A DNA stretch of 23,604 bases. Origin: LH-M37 sp032251315 (lineage in GTDB: Bacteria; Pseudomonadota; Gammaproteobacteria; SZUA-229). Under the pieces are notes generated by a model, which saw only the letters and a program-made list of their open reading frames with translations, was not told the DNA's origin and searched no databases. The stretch's first letter is position 1; the number at the start of each line of letters is the position of its first letter. Below are positions 6,772 through 15,136 of this stretch, piece after piece. Made by a program: the position numbers and the translations under genes. The stretch spans positions 1 through 23,604 of the forward strand of contig JAVVEE010000043.1 of the NCBI GenBank assembly GCA_032251315.1. The letters are read 5' to 3'.

Positions 6772-8256
6772 TTAAGCGAGACGCTTTCTCTCGTTTGAAG
6801 GAGGAATCATCATAGATTCCCGGTATTTTGCCACAGTTCGACGCGCAACATTAATGCCTTCTTTGATCAGAAAGGCAGAAATTTTGTTATCGCTCAAGGG
6901 TTTTTGTGGATTCTCGTGCTCGATGAGTTTTTTCATCATGGAGCGAATTGCCGTGGCCGAACATTCGCCGCCATCGGAGGTGCTCACCCGGCTCGAGAAA
7001 AAGTATTTGAATTCGAATACGCCGCGCGGGGTGTGCATGTATTTATGGGTGGTCACCCGCGAGATGGTCGACTCATGCATCTCCAGTTCTTCGGCGATGT
7101 CGCGCAGGATCATGGGCTTCATGCCTTCCTCGCCGTATTCCAGAAACAGGCGCTGGCGTTCGACGATGGCGATGCCGACCCGGATCAGGGTTTCGTTGCG
7201 GCTTTGCAGGCTTTTAATAAACCAGCGTGCCTCCTGCAGGCTGTTTTTCAGCTGTGAATTATTGTCGCCTCGACCGGCTGCTTTCAGGTGATCGGCGTAG
7301 ATCTGGTTGATTCTGATTTTGGGTGCGGTTTCCGGATTGAGCTCAACGCGCCACTGGCCGTTGACCTTCCGCACATAAATATCAGGAGCAATATAGTGTG
7401 TGGTGCTGCTGTTGATGATCGAGCCCGGTCTGGGGTTGAGCTTTTGTATGAAGGTGATGAGCACGTGCAGTTCTTCTTCATTACGGTGGGTTTTGCGTTG
7501 CAGCCGGGCATAGTCGTGGGCACCGATCAGGTCGAGATAGTTTTCGATCAGCATTCTGACATCTGCCAGCTCGGGGGTGTCGGGGTCAAACTGTTCCAGC
7601 TGTAGTAACAGGCATTCACGCAGATCACGGGCGGCCACGCCCAGCGGATCGAAATGCTGAATGCGGTGCAGCATGGCCTCCACTTCGTCGATATCAATGT
7701 CCACTTCATCGATCAGGCTCTGGTGAATGTCTTCGATGCTTTCGGTGAGATAACCGTTGTCATCAATGGCGTCGATGATAGAGGTGCCGATTAATAGATC
7801 GGTGGCGCTGACCGGGCTGTTTCGCAACTGCCAGAGCAGGTGATCCTGAAGATTTTGTTCGCCTGATGACTGGTTTTCCAGATAGTCACCACTGCCCTCA
7901 CTGCTGGGGCTGCTGGTGTTGCTGGGATTGACGTCATAGATCTCGCTCCAGTCACTGTCAACCGCTAATTCGTCAGGAATGTCGTTGTTGCTATCCAGGT
8001 TCAACTGCGAATCGGTGTTGGTCGTTGTGCTCTCGTTCTCGCTGCCCTGTTGTTTGGTGCTGCTGCGGCTGTCGTCGCCGGTGTCACTGACTTCGTTGCC
8101 GTCTTCCTCCAGCTCCAGCATCGGATTTTCTTCCAGCGTCTGCTGAATTTCGGACTGGAGTTCGAGCGTGGAGAGCTGTAACAGGCGGATGGCCTGTTGC
8201 AGCTGGGGGGTCATGGTCAGATGTTGCCCGATTTTAAGTTGAAGCGAAGGTTTCAT
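6772..8256 (-). CDS. rpoN: RNA polymerase sigma-54 factor
   Basis: Sigma-54 directs RNA polymerase to -24/-12 promoters opened by enhancer-binding ATPases. The 494-residue product has the Gln/Leu-rich region I (LTMTPQLQQAIRLLQLS), an acidic Ser/Asn-rich linker (about residues 50-130) that is long and low in complexity, the core-binding domain, the helix-turn-helix region and the RpoN box ARRTVAKYRE near the C-terminus. I chose the ATG at 8256 because it gives the family-typical MKPSLQLKIGQ start; a GTG one codon earlier is the alternative. A 124-bp gap separates it from lptB, so it may have its own promoter. Confidence 0.96.
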   Translation of the reverse strand: MKPSLQLKIGQHLTMTPQLQQAIRLLQLSTLELQSEIQQTLEENPMLELEEDGNEVSDTGDDSRSSTKQQGSENESTTTNTDSQLNLDSNNDIPDELAVDSDWSEIYDVNPSNTSSPSSEGSGDYLENQSSGEQNLQDHLLWQLRNSPVSATDLLIGTSIIDAIDDNGYLTESIEDIHQSLIDEVDIDIDEVEAMLHRIQHFDPLGVAARDLRECLLLQLEQFDPDTPELADVRMLIENYLDLIGAHDYARLQRKTHRNEEELHVLITFIQKLNPRPGSIINSSTTHYIAPDIYVRKVNGQWRVELNPETAPKIRINQIYADHLKAAGRGDNNSQLKNSLQEARWFIKSLQSRNETLIRVGIAIVERQRLFLEYGEEGMKPMILRDIAEELEMHESTISRVTTHKYMHTPRGVFEFKYFFSSRVSTSDGGECSATAIRSMMKKLIEHENPQKPLSDNKISAFLIKEGINVARRTVAKYRESMMIPPSNERKRLA

Positions 8257-8380
8257 CACGTGATCAGGATCTCCCGTTAACGCTATTTAAACGGTACAGG
8301 GCTGAAAAAATTAAAATGGCCGGCGAAGTTGACACGGTATTGTTGTTGAGCGCTGTTGCGAATAGAGGTTGATACATATT

Positions 8381-9106
8381 TTATAGTCGAAAATCGTGTC
8401 CAAGGTAAACATTGCGCACCTGCTCATTAGCCAGAACCTCTTCCGCAGTACCTTCGGCGATAATCTGGCCATTACTTAGAATGTAGGCATGTCGGCATAT
8501 TCTCAAGGTTTCGCGCACATTATGGTCGGTAATCAGCACGCCGATATTGCGTTCGATCAAATGACTGATAATTTTCTGTATCTCAATGACCGAAATCGGA
8601 TCAACCCCGGCAAAAGGTTCATCCAGCAGGATGAAATCAGGCTGGGAGGCCAGCGCACGTGCAATTTCAACACGCCGCCGCTCTCCGCCGGAGAGGCTCA
8701 TGCCGGTGGACTTGCGGATATGCTGGATTTGAAGGTCTTCCAGCAGCGATTCCAGCAGCTGTTGCTGGGCGTTTTTATCCAGCGCGGGATTGTGTTCCAG
8801 AATGGCCTGAATGTTATCTTCGACCGAGAGTTTTCTGAATACCGAAGCCTCCTGTGGCAGATAGCCAATGCCTCTGCGGGCGCGGGCGTGTACCGGCAGG
8901 TCGGTAATGTCTTCGTCATTGAGATAAATCCGGCCCGCATCGGTGGCTATCAGCCCAACCATCATATAGAAGCAGGTGGTTTTGCCTGCGCCATTGGGGC
9001 CCAGCAGACCCACGACTTCGCCGCTTTTGACTTCTATCGAGACATCGTTGACCACGGTGCGGGTTTTGAAGCTTTTGACCAGATGTTGTGCGTGCAGTAT
9101 CGACAC
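8381..9106 (-). CDS. lptB: LPS export ABC transporter ATPase LptB
   Basis: LptB powers extraction of lipopolysaccharide from the inner membrane with LptF/LptG, which are not in this window, and LptC. The 241-residue product has Walker A GPNGAGKT at residues 36-43, a Q-loop in GYLPQEASVF, the signature LSGGERRRVEIARAL, Walker B with FILLDEPFAGVDP, and the switch His in LITDHNVRET. The start is a GTG that overlaps the lptA stop by one base (TAGTG), which supports translational coupling with lptA. Confidence 0.96.
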   Translation of the reverse strand: MSILHAQHLVKSFKTRTVVNDVSIEVKSGEVVGLLGPNGAGKTTCFYMMVGLIATDAGRIYLNDEDITDLPVHARARRGIGYLPQEASVFRKLSVEDNIQAILEHNPALDKNAQQQLLESLLEDLQIQHIRKSTGMSLSGGERRRVEIARALASQPDFILLDEPFAGVDPISVIEIQKIISHLIERNIGVLITDHNVRETLRICRHAYILSNGQIIAEGTAEEVLANEQVRNVYLGHDFRL

Positions 9107-9651
9107 TAGCGCTTCTCGGTATCGGCCGGGGCCGGGTTGTCTTTTTTCGGTTTCAGGATGATGTTGACGCGTCCTTCCGGCTTGCTGTCTTCGCTGCCGG
9201 CGATCACGATTTTGTTGAGGGTGTCATAAACGATACGCTGACTCTCTATGGTGTGGTCGGGCTGCTCCAGACGCGCATCCCCGGTCATCACCAGTTTTTG
9301 CCGGCTGGAAAAATACTGCATGTGCTGACTGGTCGCATAGATGCTGTTTTCAGTGTGCTCATCCTGAATGTATCGAGCCGGTTGTCCATCGACATTGATT
9401 TGTTGAATCTCGTTGCTTTCACGCAATATGATAACGGTTTCCCCATAAATCTCAATGTTGTTGTGGGTGATTTTAACATCGCCTTCATAGGTGCTGCTGC
9501 CCGTGTTCAGGTCGAACTTCATGTAATTGGCCTGTACCTGCACACGGTCGTTGTTTATCGGCGCGGCGAACCCGACCGGGGCTTGCAGTAGCAGCAGGGT
9601 CAGCGCTACATAGCGGGAGAAAAGCAAAGGTATTTTATTGTAACCGATCAT
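9106..9651 (-). CDS. lptA: LPS transport periplasmic protein LptA
   Basis: LptA forms the periplasmic bridge that carries LPS from LptC to LptD. I chose the ATG at 9651 because it has GAAGG well placed upstream; a TTG four codons earlier is weaker. The resulting 181-residue protein has a signal peptide ending near VGFAA|PINND and an OstA/LptA beta-jellyroll domain (VQVQANYMKFD, STYEGDVKITHN, ARYIQD, MTGDARLEQ). The tail after about residue 165 is Lys/Glu/Pro-rich and likely disordered. It overlaps lptC by 17 bp and lptB by 1 bp. Confidence 0.94.
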   Translation of the reverse strand: MIGYNKIPLLFSRYVALTLLLLQAPVGFAAPINNDRVQVQANYMKFDLNTGSSTYEGDVKITHNNIEIYGETVIILRESNEIQQINVDGQPARYIQDEHTENSIYATSQHMQYFSSRQKLVMTGDARLEQPDHTIESQRIVYDTLNKIVIAGSEDSKPEGRVNIILKPKKDNPAPADTEKR

Positions 9652-10189
9652 AGCTGCCTTCAACGTTGTTGAGAAACTCGAGTTGTCCGCTGATGTTATC
9701 CAGTATCAATCCCTGTGAGGTTACCTGGAAATCTTGATGGGTGATGCTCACCGGCCGATTGCTGATGGCGATCTGTGTGCGCAGGTCGATGTCCAGTTGC
9801 GCGGTTTCAAGTCGTATCGGCTCGGGCACGTCCTGCTGCTCTATAACGACTTCATCGCGCAGGCGGATGTGCTGGTTGTCGTCAGCGATCTCACCTCTTT
9901 TGGCAACGATAGTCCAGCGATGTTCATTTTGCAGCATCTCCAGTACAGGCTCATCCATAATCGAGAAGTCATCATCATTATAGTGTTCGAGCTGTCGGGC
10001 TTTCAGGGTATGACCCGGCCGGCCCTCATTATTCATGATGGTGATGGTGAAATCGCGGATAAAGACATTTATATAATGAGGGTCGCTGTCTTCCATGGCA
10101 TCAATACTAACGCTTCTCTCCCAGGTTTGTGAGCCCCAGAAAATCAGCGCGGCAATGATAATAAGGGAAAGGGAGAACAAGCGTTTCAT
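9635..10189 (-). CDS. lptC: LPS export system protein LptC
   Basis: LptC is the bitopic inner-membrane protein that receives LPS from LptB2FG and hands it to LptA. The 184-residue product has one N-terminal membrane segment (LFSLSLIIIAALIFWG, about residues 4-19) and a periplasmic beta-jellyroll domain with the family pattern (YINVFIRDFTITIMNNEGRP, LKARQLEHYNDDDFSIMDEP). The length is close to the 191 residues of E. coli LptC. It follows kdsC by 18 bp and overlaps lptA by 17 bp, in the standard kdsC-lptC-lptA-lptB order. Confidence 0.93.
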   Translation of the reverse strand: MKRLFSLSLIIIAALIFWGSQTWERSVSIDAMEDSDPHYINVFIRDFTITIMNNEGRPGHTLKARQLEHYNDDDFSIMDEPVLEMLQNEHRWTIVAKRGEIADDNQHIRLRDEVVIEQQDVPEPIRLETAQLDIDLRTQIAISNRPVSITHQDFQVTSQGLILDNISGQLEFLNNVEGSYDRLQ

Positions 10190-10207
10190 GAAAATAGGAG
10201 CCGGACG

Positions 10208-10741
10208 CTAAACCGGAACGTAAAGATACGATTCAAGCTTGCCGGTCAGCATGCCCTGCGCTTCGAGAATGAATTCACAGACATCGCGCACCGCGCCGCA
10301 GCCGCCGTTGCGGGGGGTAATCCAGTGGGCGTGCTGTTTTACAAAGGGGTGCGCATCCTGTACGGCAATGGCGAAATCAACCCGCGACATGATGGGCAGA
10401 TCTACCACGTCATCACCGACATAGGCGATTTTGTCCATGGAAATGCCCACCTCCTCGATCAGGTGTTCGAAGGCCGGGGTTTTATCGCGATAGCCCTGAT
10501 ACACCAGACTCACGCCCAGATCTTTCATGCGATGTTCCACCACCTGGGATTTACGCCCGGTGATTACCGCCGCTTTCACGCCGCACTCCAGCAGCATGCG
10601 CATGCCGTGGCCATCCTTGGAATTAAAGGCTTTGTATTCCTGGCCGTCGTCGCCGATGAACAGGCTGCTGTCGGTCATGACGCCGTCGACATCAAAAATG
10701 ACCATTTCTATTTTTTTTGCTTTTTCTATGATGTCCTGCAC
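10208..10741 (-). CDS. kdsC: 3-deoxy-D-manno-octulosonate 8-phosphate phosphatase KdsC
   Basis: KdsC removes phosphate from Kdo-8-P in synthesis of the LPS inner-core sugar Kdo. The 177-residue product is a cap-less C0-type HAD phosphatase: the nucleophile and acid Asp17/Asp19 lie in FDVDGVMTD, motif II is in AVITGRKS, and the Mg-binding motif is YVGDDVVDLP. The start is a GTG at 10741 preceded by AGGAG at 6-bp spacing. That AGGAG lies inside the 10-bp perfect palindrome AGGAGCTCCT, which could pair with itself. It lies 26 bp after kdsD. Confidence 0.94.
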   Translation of the reverse strand: MQDIIEKAKKIEMVIFDVDGVMTDSSLFIGDDGQEYKAFNSKDGHGMRMLLECGVKAAVITGRKSQVVEHRMKDLGVSLVYQGYRDKTPAFEHLIEEVGISMDKIAYVGDDVVDLPIMSRVDFAIAVQDAHPFVKQHAHWITPRNGGCGAVRDVCEFILEAQGMLTGKLESYLYVPV

Positions 10742-10767
10742 GAGGAGCTCCTGTTGAATTAGTTTAT

Positions 10768-11754
10768 TCAGACCACGCCGGCGCGTAAAAGATCGTGCAT
10801 ATTGAGTGCGCCAATGAGTTTGTTGCTGTCGTCGGTGACCAGCACACCGTTGATGTTGAAGTCATCCATGAGCTTGAGGGTTTTGACCGCCAGATCGTGC
10901 TCATGGGTGGTTTTGCAGTTTTTGGTCATCACCGCCTCGATGGGGGCGGTGTGAATGTCGATGCCCTGGTCGAGCGAACGACGCAGATCGCCGTCGGTGT
11001 AAATGCCCAGCAGCTGATCATGGTCATCGACCACCGCCGTCATCCCCAGCCCCTTACGGGTCATCTCGATGAGTGCCGCCGAAACCGTCGCCTGCTTGCC
11101 CACCTTGGGGATTTTCTCCGCCTTGTGCATGATGTCACCGACATGGCATAGCAGCCGCCGGCCCAGCGTGCCGCCGGGGTGCGAAAGCGCAAAATCCTCC
11201 GGGGTGAAGCCGCGCGCCTGGAGCAGGGCAATGGCCAGGGCATCGCCCATCACCAGCGAAGCCGTGGTGCTCGAAGTCGGCGCCAGCCCGTGGGGACAGG
11301 CCTCCTGCGCCACGCTGACATCCAGATTGACATCGGCTTCGGTGGCCAGCGTCGAGCGGGGGTTGCCGGTGAGCGTGATCAGCGGCACGCCGAAGCGCTT
11401 GAGAATGGGGATGATGGTTAGCAGCTCCAGGGTGTTGCCCGAATTGGAGAGCGCGATGACTACATCCTTGGGGGTGATCATGCCCAGATCGCCGTGGCTG
11501 GCTTCGCCGGGATGGACAAAAAACGCCGGGCTGCCGGTGCTGGCCAGCGTGGCCGCGATTTTGCCGCCGATATGGCCGGATTTGCCCATGCCGGTGACTA
11601 CGATGCGGCCTTCGCAGGCAAGCATGAGTTTGCAGGCGGTGGTGAAATCGTCGTTGATGCGGTCTTTCAGGGCTCCAACTGCGGCCAGCTCGGTGTTGAT
11701 GACGGCGAGACCGAGTTGTTTAAAATCAGCGTTTTCCAAATCAGTGGTAGGCAT
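10768..11754 (-). CDS. kdsD: D-arabinose 5-phosphate isomerase KdsD
   Basis: KdsD converts ribulose 5-phosphate to arabinose 5-phosphate, the first step to Kdo. I chose the ATG at 11754, which gives 328 residues, exactly the length of E. coli KdsD; a TTG nine codons upstream has no ribosome binding site. An N-terminal SIS sugar-phosphate isomerase domain (about 40-190: VVTGMGKSGHIGGK, FVHPGEASHGDLG, ALSNSGNT, SHPGGTLGRR) is followed by two CBS domains (about 205-328; YTDGDLRR, the HDLLRAGVV end). It lies 75 bp from the yrbG stop and precedes kdsC. Confidence 0.95.
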   Translation of the reverse strand: MPTTDLENADFKQLGLAVINTELAAVGALKDRINDDFTTACKLMLACEGRIVVTGMGKSGHIGGKIAATLASTGSPAFFVHPGEASHGDLGMITPKDVVIALSNSGNTLELLTIIPILKRFGVPLITLTGNPRSTLATEADVNLDVSVAQEACPHGLAPTSSTTASLVMGDALAIALLQARGFTPEDFALSHPGGTLGRRLLCHVGDIMHKAEKIPKVGKQATVSAALIEMTRKGLGMTAVVDDHDQLLGIYTDGDLRRSLDQGIDIHTAPIEAVMTKNCKTTHEHDLAVKTLKLMDDFNINGVLVTDDSNKLIGALNMHDLLRAGVV

Positions 11755-11829
11755 GGTCTTTATAGCGGGCGATAGTTTCAATAGGTTTTAATATTACATC
11801 ATCCGGCGTGCGCCGGTTGCGGTGTTCGC

Positions 11830-12807
11830 TCAGGCGGTAAAATAGAGCAGGGTCTGGTAGGCAAAAAAGGCGCCCAGCAGCAGGCCGCCTTCAACCCGGG
11901 TGATGCGCCCGGGGTGCCTGAAGCCGTAAGCGATGACAAACAGCGCAATGGTCAGGACAAAGGTAACCGGGAAATCGCGCTCTAGAACGCCTTCAGCCAG
12001 CGGAGCCGGGGCCAGCAGGCCGGGCACGGCGAGAACGCCCAGGGTGTTAAACAGGTTTGAGCCGACGATATTGCCGATGGCGATGTCGTGCTCTTTTTTC
12101 AGCGCACCGACGATGGTCGCCGCCAGTTCAGGCAGGCTGGTGCCGATGGCGATAATGGTCAGGCCGATCACCAGTTCGCTGATGCCCATGGAGGTGGCAA
12201 CATTGACCGCGCCCCAGACCAGTATCTTGGAGCTGGCGATTAACAGGATCAGGCCTGCGACCAGCCAGAAAATGGCTTTGGGCATGGGCACGCCGCGGGG
12301 AATTTCATCGTCGAATTCATCCTCCAGCGCATCATGAACCCGTTCATTAAGCGCGGTGCGCGTAATCCACCACATCACTACAACCAGCGCGCTGAACAGC
12401 AGCGCGCCATCGATGATCCCCAGCGCGCCATCGGCCAGCAGCACCAGCGTCAGCAGCGTGGCGATGATCAGCAGGGGCAGCTCTTTTTTCAGAATGCCGG
12501 AATGCACATTCAGCGGAACAATGAGCGCGGTCGTACCCAGTACCAGCGTGATGTTGGTGATGTTCGAGCCCAGGGCATTACCGATGGCCATGGCCGGGCT
12601 GCCGTCGAAGGCGGCGAAGGCAGCGACCATCATTTCGGGGGCGGAGGTGCCGAAGCCAACGATGGTCAGGCCGATGATCAGTGGCGAGATGTTCATGTTT
12701 CGCGCGGCGGCGGCGGCGCCAAAAATAAATCGATCCGCGCTCCATATCAGCAAAACAAAACCGATAATAATGGCAAAGCTATTAGTGAGAAGGCTATCAA
12801 CGGGCAT
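11830..12807 (-). CDS. yrbG: Calcium/sodium antiporter, CaCA family (YrbG-like)
   Basis: This 325-residue inner-membrane protein has about ten hydrophobic segments in two related halves, each carrying the CaCA alpha-repeat signature: GFGTSAPEMMVA with GNALGSNITN in the first half, and AIGTSLPELAAT with GNIVGSNLFN in the second. The halves are joined by an acidic loop (DALEDEFDDEI). The conserved acidic residues after GTSxPE bind the cation in this family. The physiological ion is not certain; E. coli yrbG has no clear phenotype. It is the first gene of the minus-strand run and diverges from mlaF, as in E. coli. Confidence 0.92.
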   Translation of the reverse strand: MPVDSLLTNSFAIIIGFVLLIWSADRFIFGAAAAARNMNISPLIIGLTIVGFGTSAPEMMVAAFAAFDGSPAMAIGNALGSNITNITLVLGTTALIVPLNVHSGILKKELPLLIIATLLTLVLLADGALGIIDGALLFSALVVVMWWITRTALNERVHDALEDEFDDEIPRGVPMPKAIFWLVAGLILLIASSKILVWGAVNVATSMGISELVIGLTIIAIGTSLPELAATIVGALKKEHDIAIGNIVGSNLFNTLGVLAVPGLLAPAPLAEGVLERDFPVTFVLTIALFVIAYGFRHPGRITRVEGGLLLGAFFAYQTLLYFTA

Positions 12808-12869
12808 GAATGGACTCTATATAGGGTAGGCGGTGAAAATTACATTGGTGACAAATCTCGAATGCCGCC

Positions 12870-12875
12870 ATTATA
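12870..12875 (-). promoter_or_regulatory. Candidate -10 box for the yrbG-kdsD-kdsC-lpt operon
   Basis: The minus strand has a perfect TATAAT here, 63 bp before the yrbG ATG. The -35 position at 17-bp spacing reads ACAACA, a 3/6 match. An inverted repeat GGCGA-AC-TCGCC (12876-12887) sits in the spacer and could be an operator. Confidence 0.45.
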
Positions 12876-12939
12876 GGCGAACTCGCCACGGTTGTTGTAG
12901 CTGAGTGCATAAACAGGTGCATGAATAGCCTCAAACGCA

Positions 12940-12945
12940 TACAAT
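12940..12945 (+). promoter_or_regulatory. Weak candidate -10 box for mlaF
   Basis: TACAAT (5/6 match) lies 71 bp before the mlaF start codon, within the 208-bp divergent region between yrbG and mlaF. No convincing -35 box is found at 16-18 bp spacing, so this is only a suggestion. Confidence 0.25.
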
Positions 12946-13015
12946 ACGCGCCTGAGTCGATGGTAAAAGAGGTCAGACGGTACAGTGATTGGGCGATGTG
13001 TAAAAGGATATCAAC

Positions 13016-13831
13016 TTGAGTGAAACGCTGGTAAAAATTCGAGGGCTGACATTCAGCCGGGGCAGTAATCTGATCTTTGATAACGTGGATATGGATATTC
13101 CGCGCCAGGGCGTAACCGCCATCATGGGACCCAGCGGCACCGGCAAGACCACCCTGCTGAAATTGATCGGCGGCCAGTTGCGGCCCGATTCAGGCAGTAT
13201 TGAAGTTGATGGTCAGAACATTCACCGGCTGAAAACCAGAGAGCTGTATGAGTTGCGCAAGCGCATGGGCATGCTGTTCCAGAGTGGTGCCCTGCTCACC
13301 GACCTTTCGGTGTTCGAAAACGTGGCCTATCCCATCCGCGAACACACCCGGCTCAGTGAATCGATGGTGCGCCAGTTAGTACTGTTGAAGCTGAATGCAG
13401 TGGGCCTGCGCGGCGCCAGGGATCTGGAGCCTGCCGAGCTTTCGGGCGGCATGTCACGGCGCGTGGCCCTGGCCAGGGCTATCGCCCTCGACCCGATGAT
13501 GATCATGTACGACGAACCCTTCACCGGCCAGGACCCCATTTCCATGGGGGTGCTGGTGAAACTGATCAAAAGCCTGAACGATGCCCTGAATTTTTGCAGT
13601 ATCGTGGTCTCGCATGATGTCCGTGAAACCATGTCCATCGCCGATTATGTTTACCTCATCTCGGCGGGCACCGTGGTCGAGCATGGCACGCCCGAGGCCA
13701 TAAATAACAGCCAGTCAGAATGGACCCGGCAGTTTATAAAAGGACTGGCTGACGGGCCGGTGCCTTTCCATGTGGACGGGCCACCTCTGCTGGATGATCT
13801 GCTGACGGTTGTGGAGAGAAAACGTGGTTGA
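13016..13831 (+). CDS. mlaF: Mla phospholipid transport ATPase MlaF
   Basis: MlaF is the ATPase of the MlaFEDB inner-membrane complex that maintains outer-membrane lipid asymmetry. The 271-residue product has Walker A GPSGTGKT at residues 38-45, a Q-loop in MGMLFQSGALLTDLSVFENV, the signature LSGGMSRRVALARAI, Walker B with MIMYDEPFTGQDP and the switch His in VVSHDVRET. The start is a TTG at 13016 supported by AAGGA seven bases upstream; no ATG is available nearby. It opens the plus-strand mla-murA run and overlaps mlaE by 8 bp. Confidence 0.95.
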   Translation: MSETLVKIRGLTFSRGSNLIFDNVDMDIPRQGVTAIMGPSGTGKTTLLKLIGGQLRPDSGSIEVDGQNIHRLKTRELYELRKRMGMLFQSGALLTDLSVFENVAYPIREHTRLSESMVRQLVLLKLNAVGLRGARDLEPAELSGGMSRRVALARAIALDPMMIMYDEPFTGQDPISMGVLVKLIKSLNDALNFCSIVVSHDVRETMSIADYVYLISAGTVVEHGTPEAINNSQSEWTRQFIKGLADGPVPFHVDGPPLLDDLLTVVERKRG

Positions 13832-14615
13832 TATTTTACTCAATCGTATACAGATGCTGGGGCGTACTACCCTGGATGGTTTCGCGCGTCTGGGTCGGGC
13901 CAGCCTGTTTCTGCTGGAGGTGCTGTCCAATCTGGGCGGCATGCTGAAGCGCCCCGGCCTGCTCATCAAGCAGCTGTTTTCCGTGGGCGTGCAGACGCTG
14001 ATTATTATTGTCGTCGCCGGCCTGTTTGTCGGCATGGTCATGGCGCTGCAATCTTATTATGCGCTGGTTGATTTCGGTGCCGAGAATTCGGTGAGTGTGA
14101 TGGTGGTGCTGTCACTGCTGCGCGAACTCGGCCCGGTGATCACCGCCTTGTTGTTTGCCGGGCGCGCCGGTTCGGCGCTCACCGCTGAAATTGGTTTGAT
14201 GAAGACCACCGAGCAGCTTTCAGGTATGGAAATGATGGCGGTTAACCCTATAGAAAGGGTTGTGGCGCCGAGGTTTCTGGCCGGGGTCATTGCCATGCCG
14301 CTGCTGGCCGCGATATTCAGCGCCGTCGGCGTGATGGGCGGCTATCTGGTGGCGGTCGAATTGCTGGGTCTGGATGCCGGCGCCTTCTGGTCGCAGGCGC
14401 AGGAAAACATCGAGCTGATCGATGACCTGGGCAACGGCATGATCAAGAGCCTGGTGTTTGGCGTGGTGGTGTCGTGGATTGCGGTATTCGAAGGCTATGA
14501 CTGCACCCCCACTTCCGAGGGGCTGGGGCGGGCAACCACGCGAACTGTGGTTTACGGCTCGCTGGCTATTCTGATTCTGGATTTTGTTCTGACCGCGCTG
14601 ATGTTCGGTAAATAG
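13824..14615 (+). CDS. mlaE: Mla phospholipid transport permease MlaE
   Basis: MlaE is the permease subunit of the Mla lipid transporter. I chose the GTG at 13824, which has GGAGAG just upstream and gives 263 residues (E. coli has 260); a TTG five codons earlier is possible. The sequence shows an N-terminal amphipathic segment, about five hydrophobic segments, and the family core LLRELGPVITALLFAGRAGSALTAE (residues within about 90-125). GYDCTPTSEGLGRATTRTVV near the C-terminus is the other typical block. It overlaps mlaF by 8 bp and precedes mlaD by 27 bp. Confidence 0.95.
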   Translation: MVDILLNRIQMLGRTTLDGFARLGRASLFLLEVLSNLGGMLKRPGLLIKQLFSVGVQTLIIIVVAGLFVGMVMALQSYYALVDFGAENSVSVMVVLSLLRELGPVITALLFAGRAGSALTAEIGLMKTTEQLSGMEMMAVNPIERVVAPRFLAGVIAMPLLAAIFSAVGVMGGYLVAVELLGLDAGAFWSQAQENIELIDDLGNGMIKSLVFGVVVSWIAVFEGYDCTPTSEGLGRATTRTVVYGSLAILILDFVLTALMFGK

Positions 14616-14642
14616 GTTGTTTGAAGAATTTAAGAGGCATTT

Positions 14643-15101
14643 ATGAATACACGTACATTGGAATTGATGGTGGGTCTATTTGTAGCGGCGGGTATCGCGG
14701 CTTTATTCATGCTGGCCATGTCCGCGAGCAATCTGTCGACTTACGGTGGTGACGAAGGCTATACGGTTAAAGCCCGGTTCGATAATATCGGCGGACTGAA
14801 GGCGCGCTCACCGGTTTCGGCCGGCGGCGTGCGCATCGGACGCGTCACCGAGATTGGTTATGACATGGCCGGTTACGAGGCCTGGGTGACGATGTCGATT
14901 GATCCCCAGTATAATGCTTTCCCCATCGACACTTCAGCCAGTATTCTGACCTCCGGTTTGTTGGGCGAGCAATACGTGGGTCTGGAGCCGGGCGCTGAAG
15001 AAGAGTATCTAACTTCGGGTTCGGTGATTACGCTGACCCAGTCGGCGCTGGTGTTGGAGCAGATTATTGGCCAGTTCCTTTATAGCAAGGGCGACGAATA
15101 A
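14643..15101 (+). CDS. mlaD: Mla MCE-domain protein MlaD
   Basis: MlaD is the membrane-anchored MCE protein that forms a hexameric ring on the periplasmic side of MlaFE and binds lipids. The 152-residue product has one N-terminal membrane helix (about residues 8-28, LMVGLFVAAGIAALFMLAMS) and one MCE domain (YTVKARFDNIGGLKARSPVSAGG..RIG, LTSGLLGEQYVGLEPG). It is shorter than E. coli MlaD (183) because the C-terminal tail after the pore-forming helix is shorter. The start ATG has AGAGG upstream. Confidence 0.94.
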   Translation: MNTRTLELMVGLFVAAGIAALFMLAMSASNLSTYGGDEGYTVKARFDNIGGLKARSPVSAGGVRIGRVTEIGYDMAGYEAWVTMSIDPQYNAFPIDTSASILTSGLLGEQYVGLEPGAEEEYLTSGSVITLTQSALVLEQIIGQFLYSKGDE

Positions 15102-15136
15102 CCGCACTGAAAACCGGCAGCAGAGGATAAAAAAGA

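Noticed and set aside
8257..8380. A separate rpoN promoter in the 124-bp gap after lptB
   Set aside because: A promoter here is plausible from the spacing, but no -35/-10 pair is convincing.
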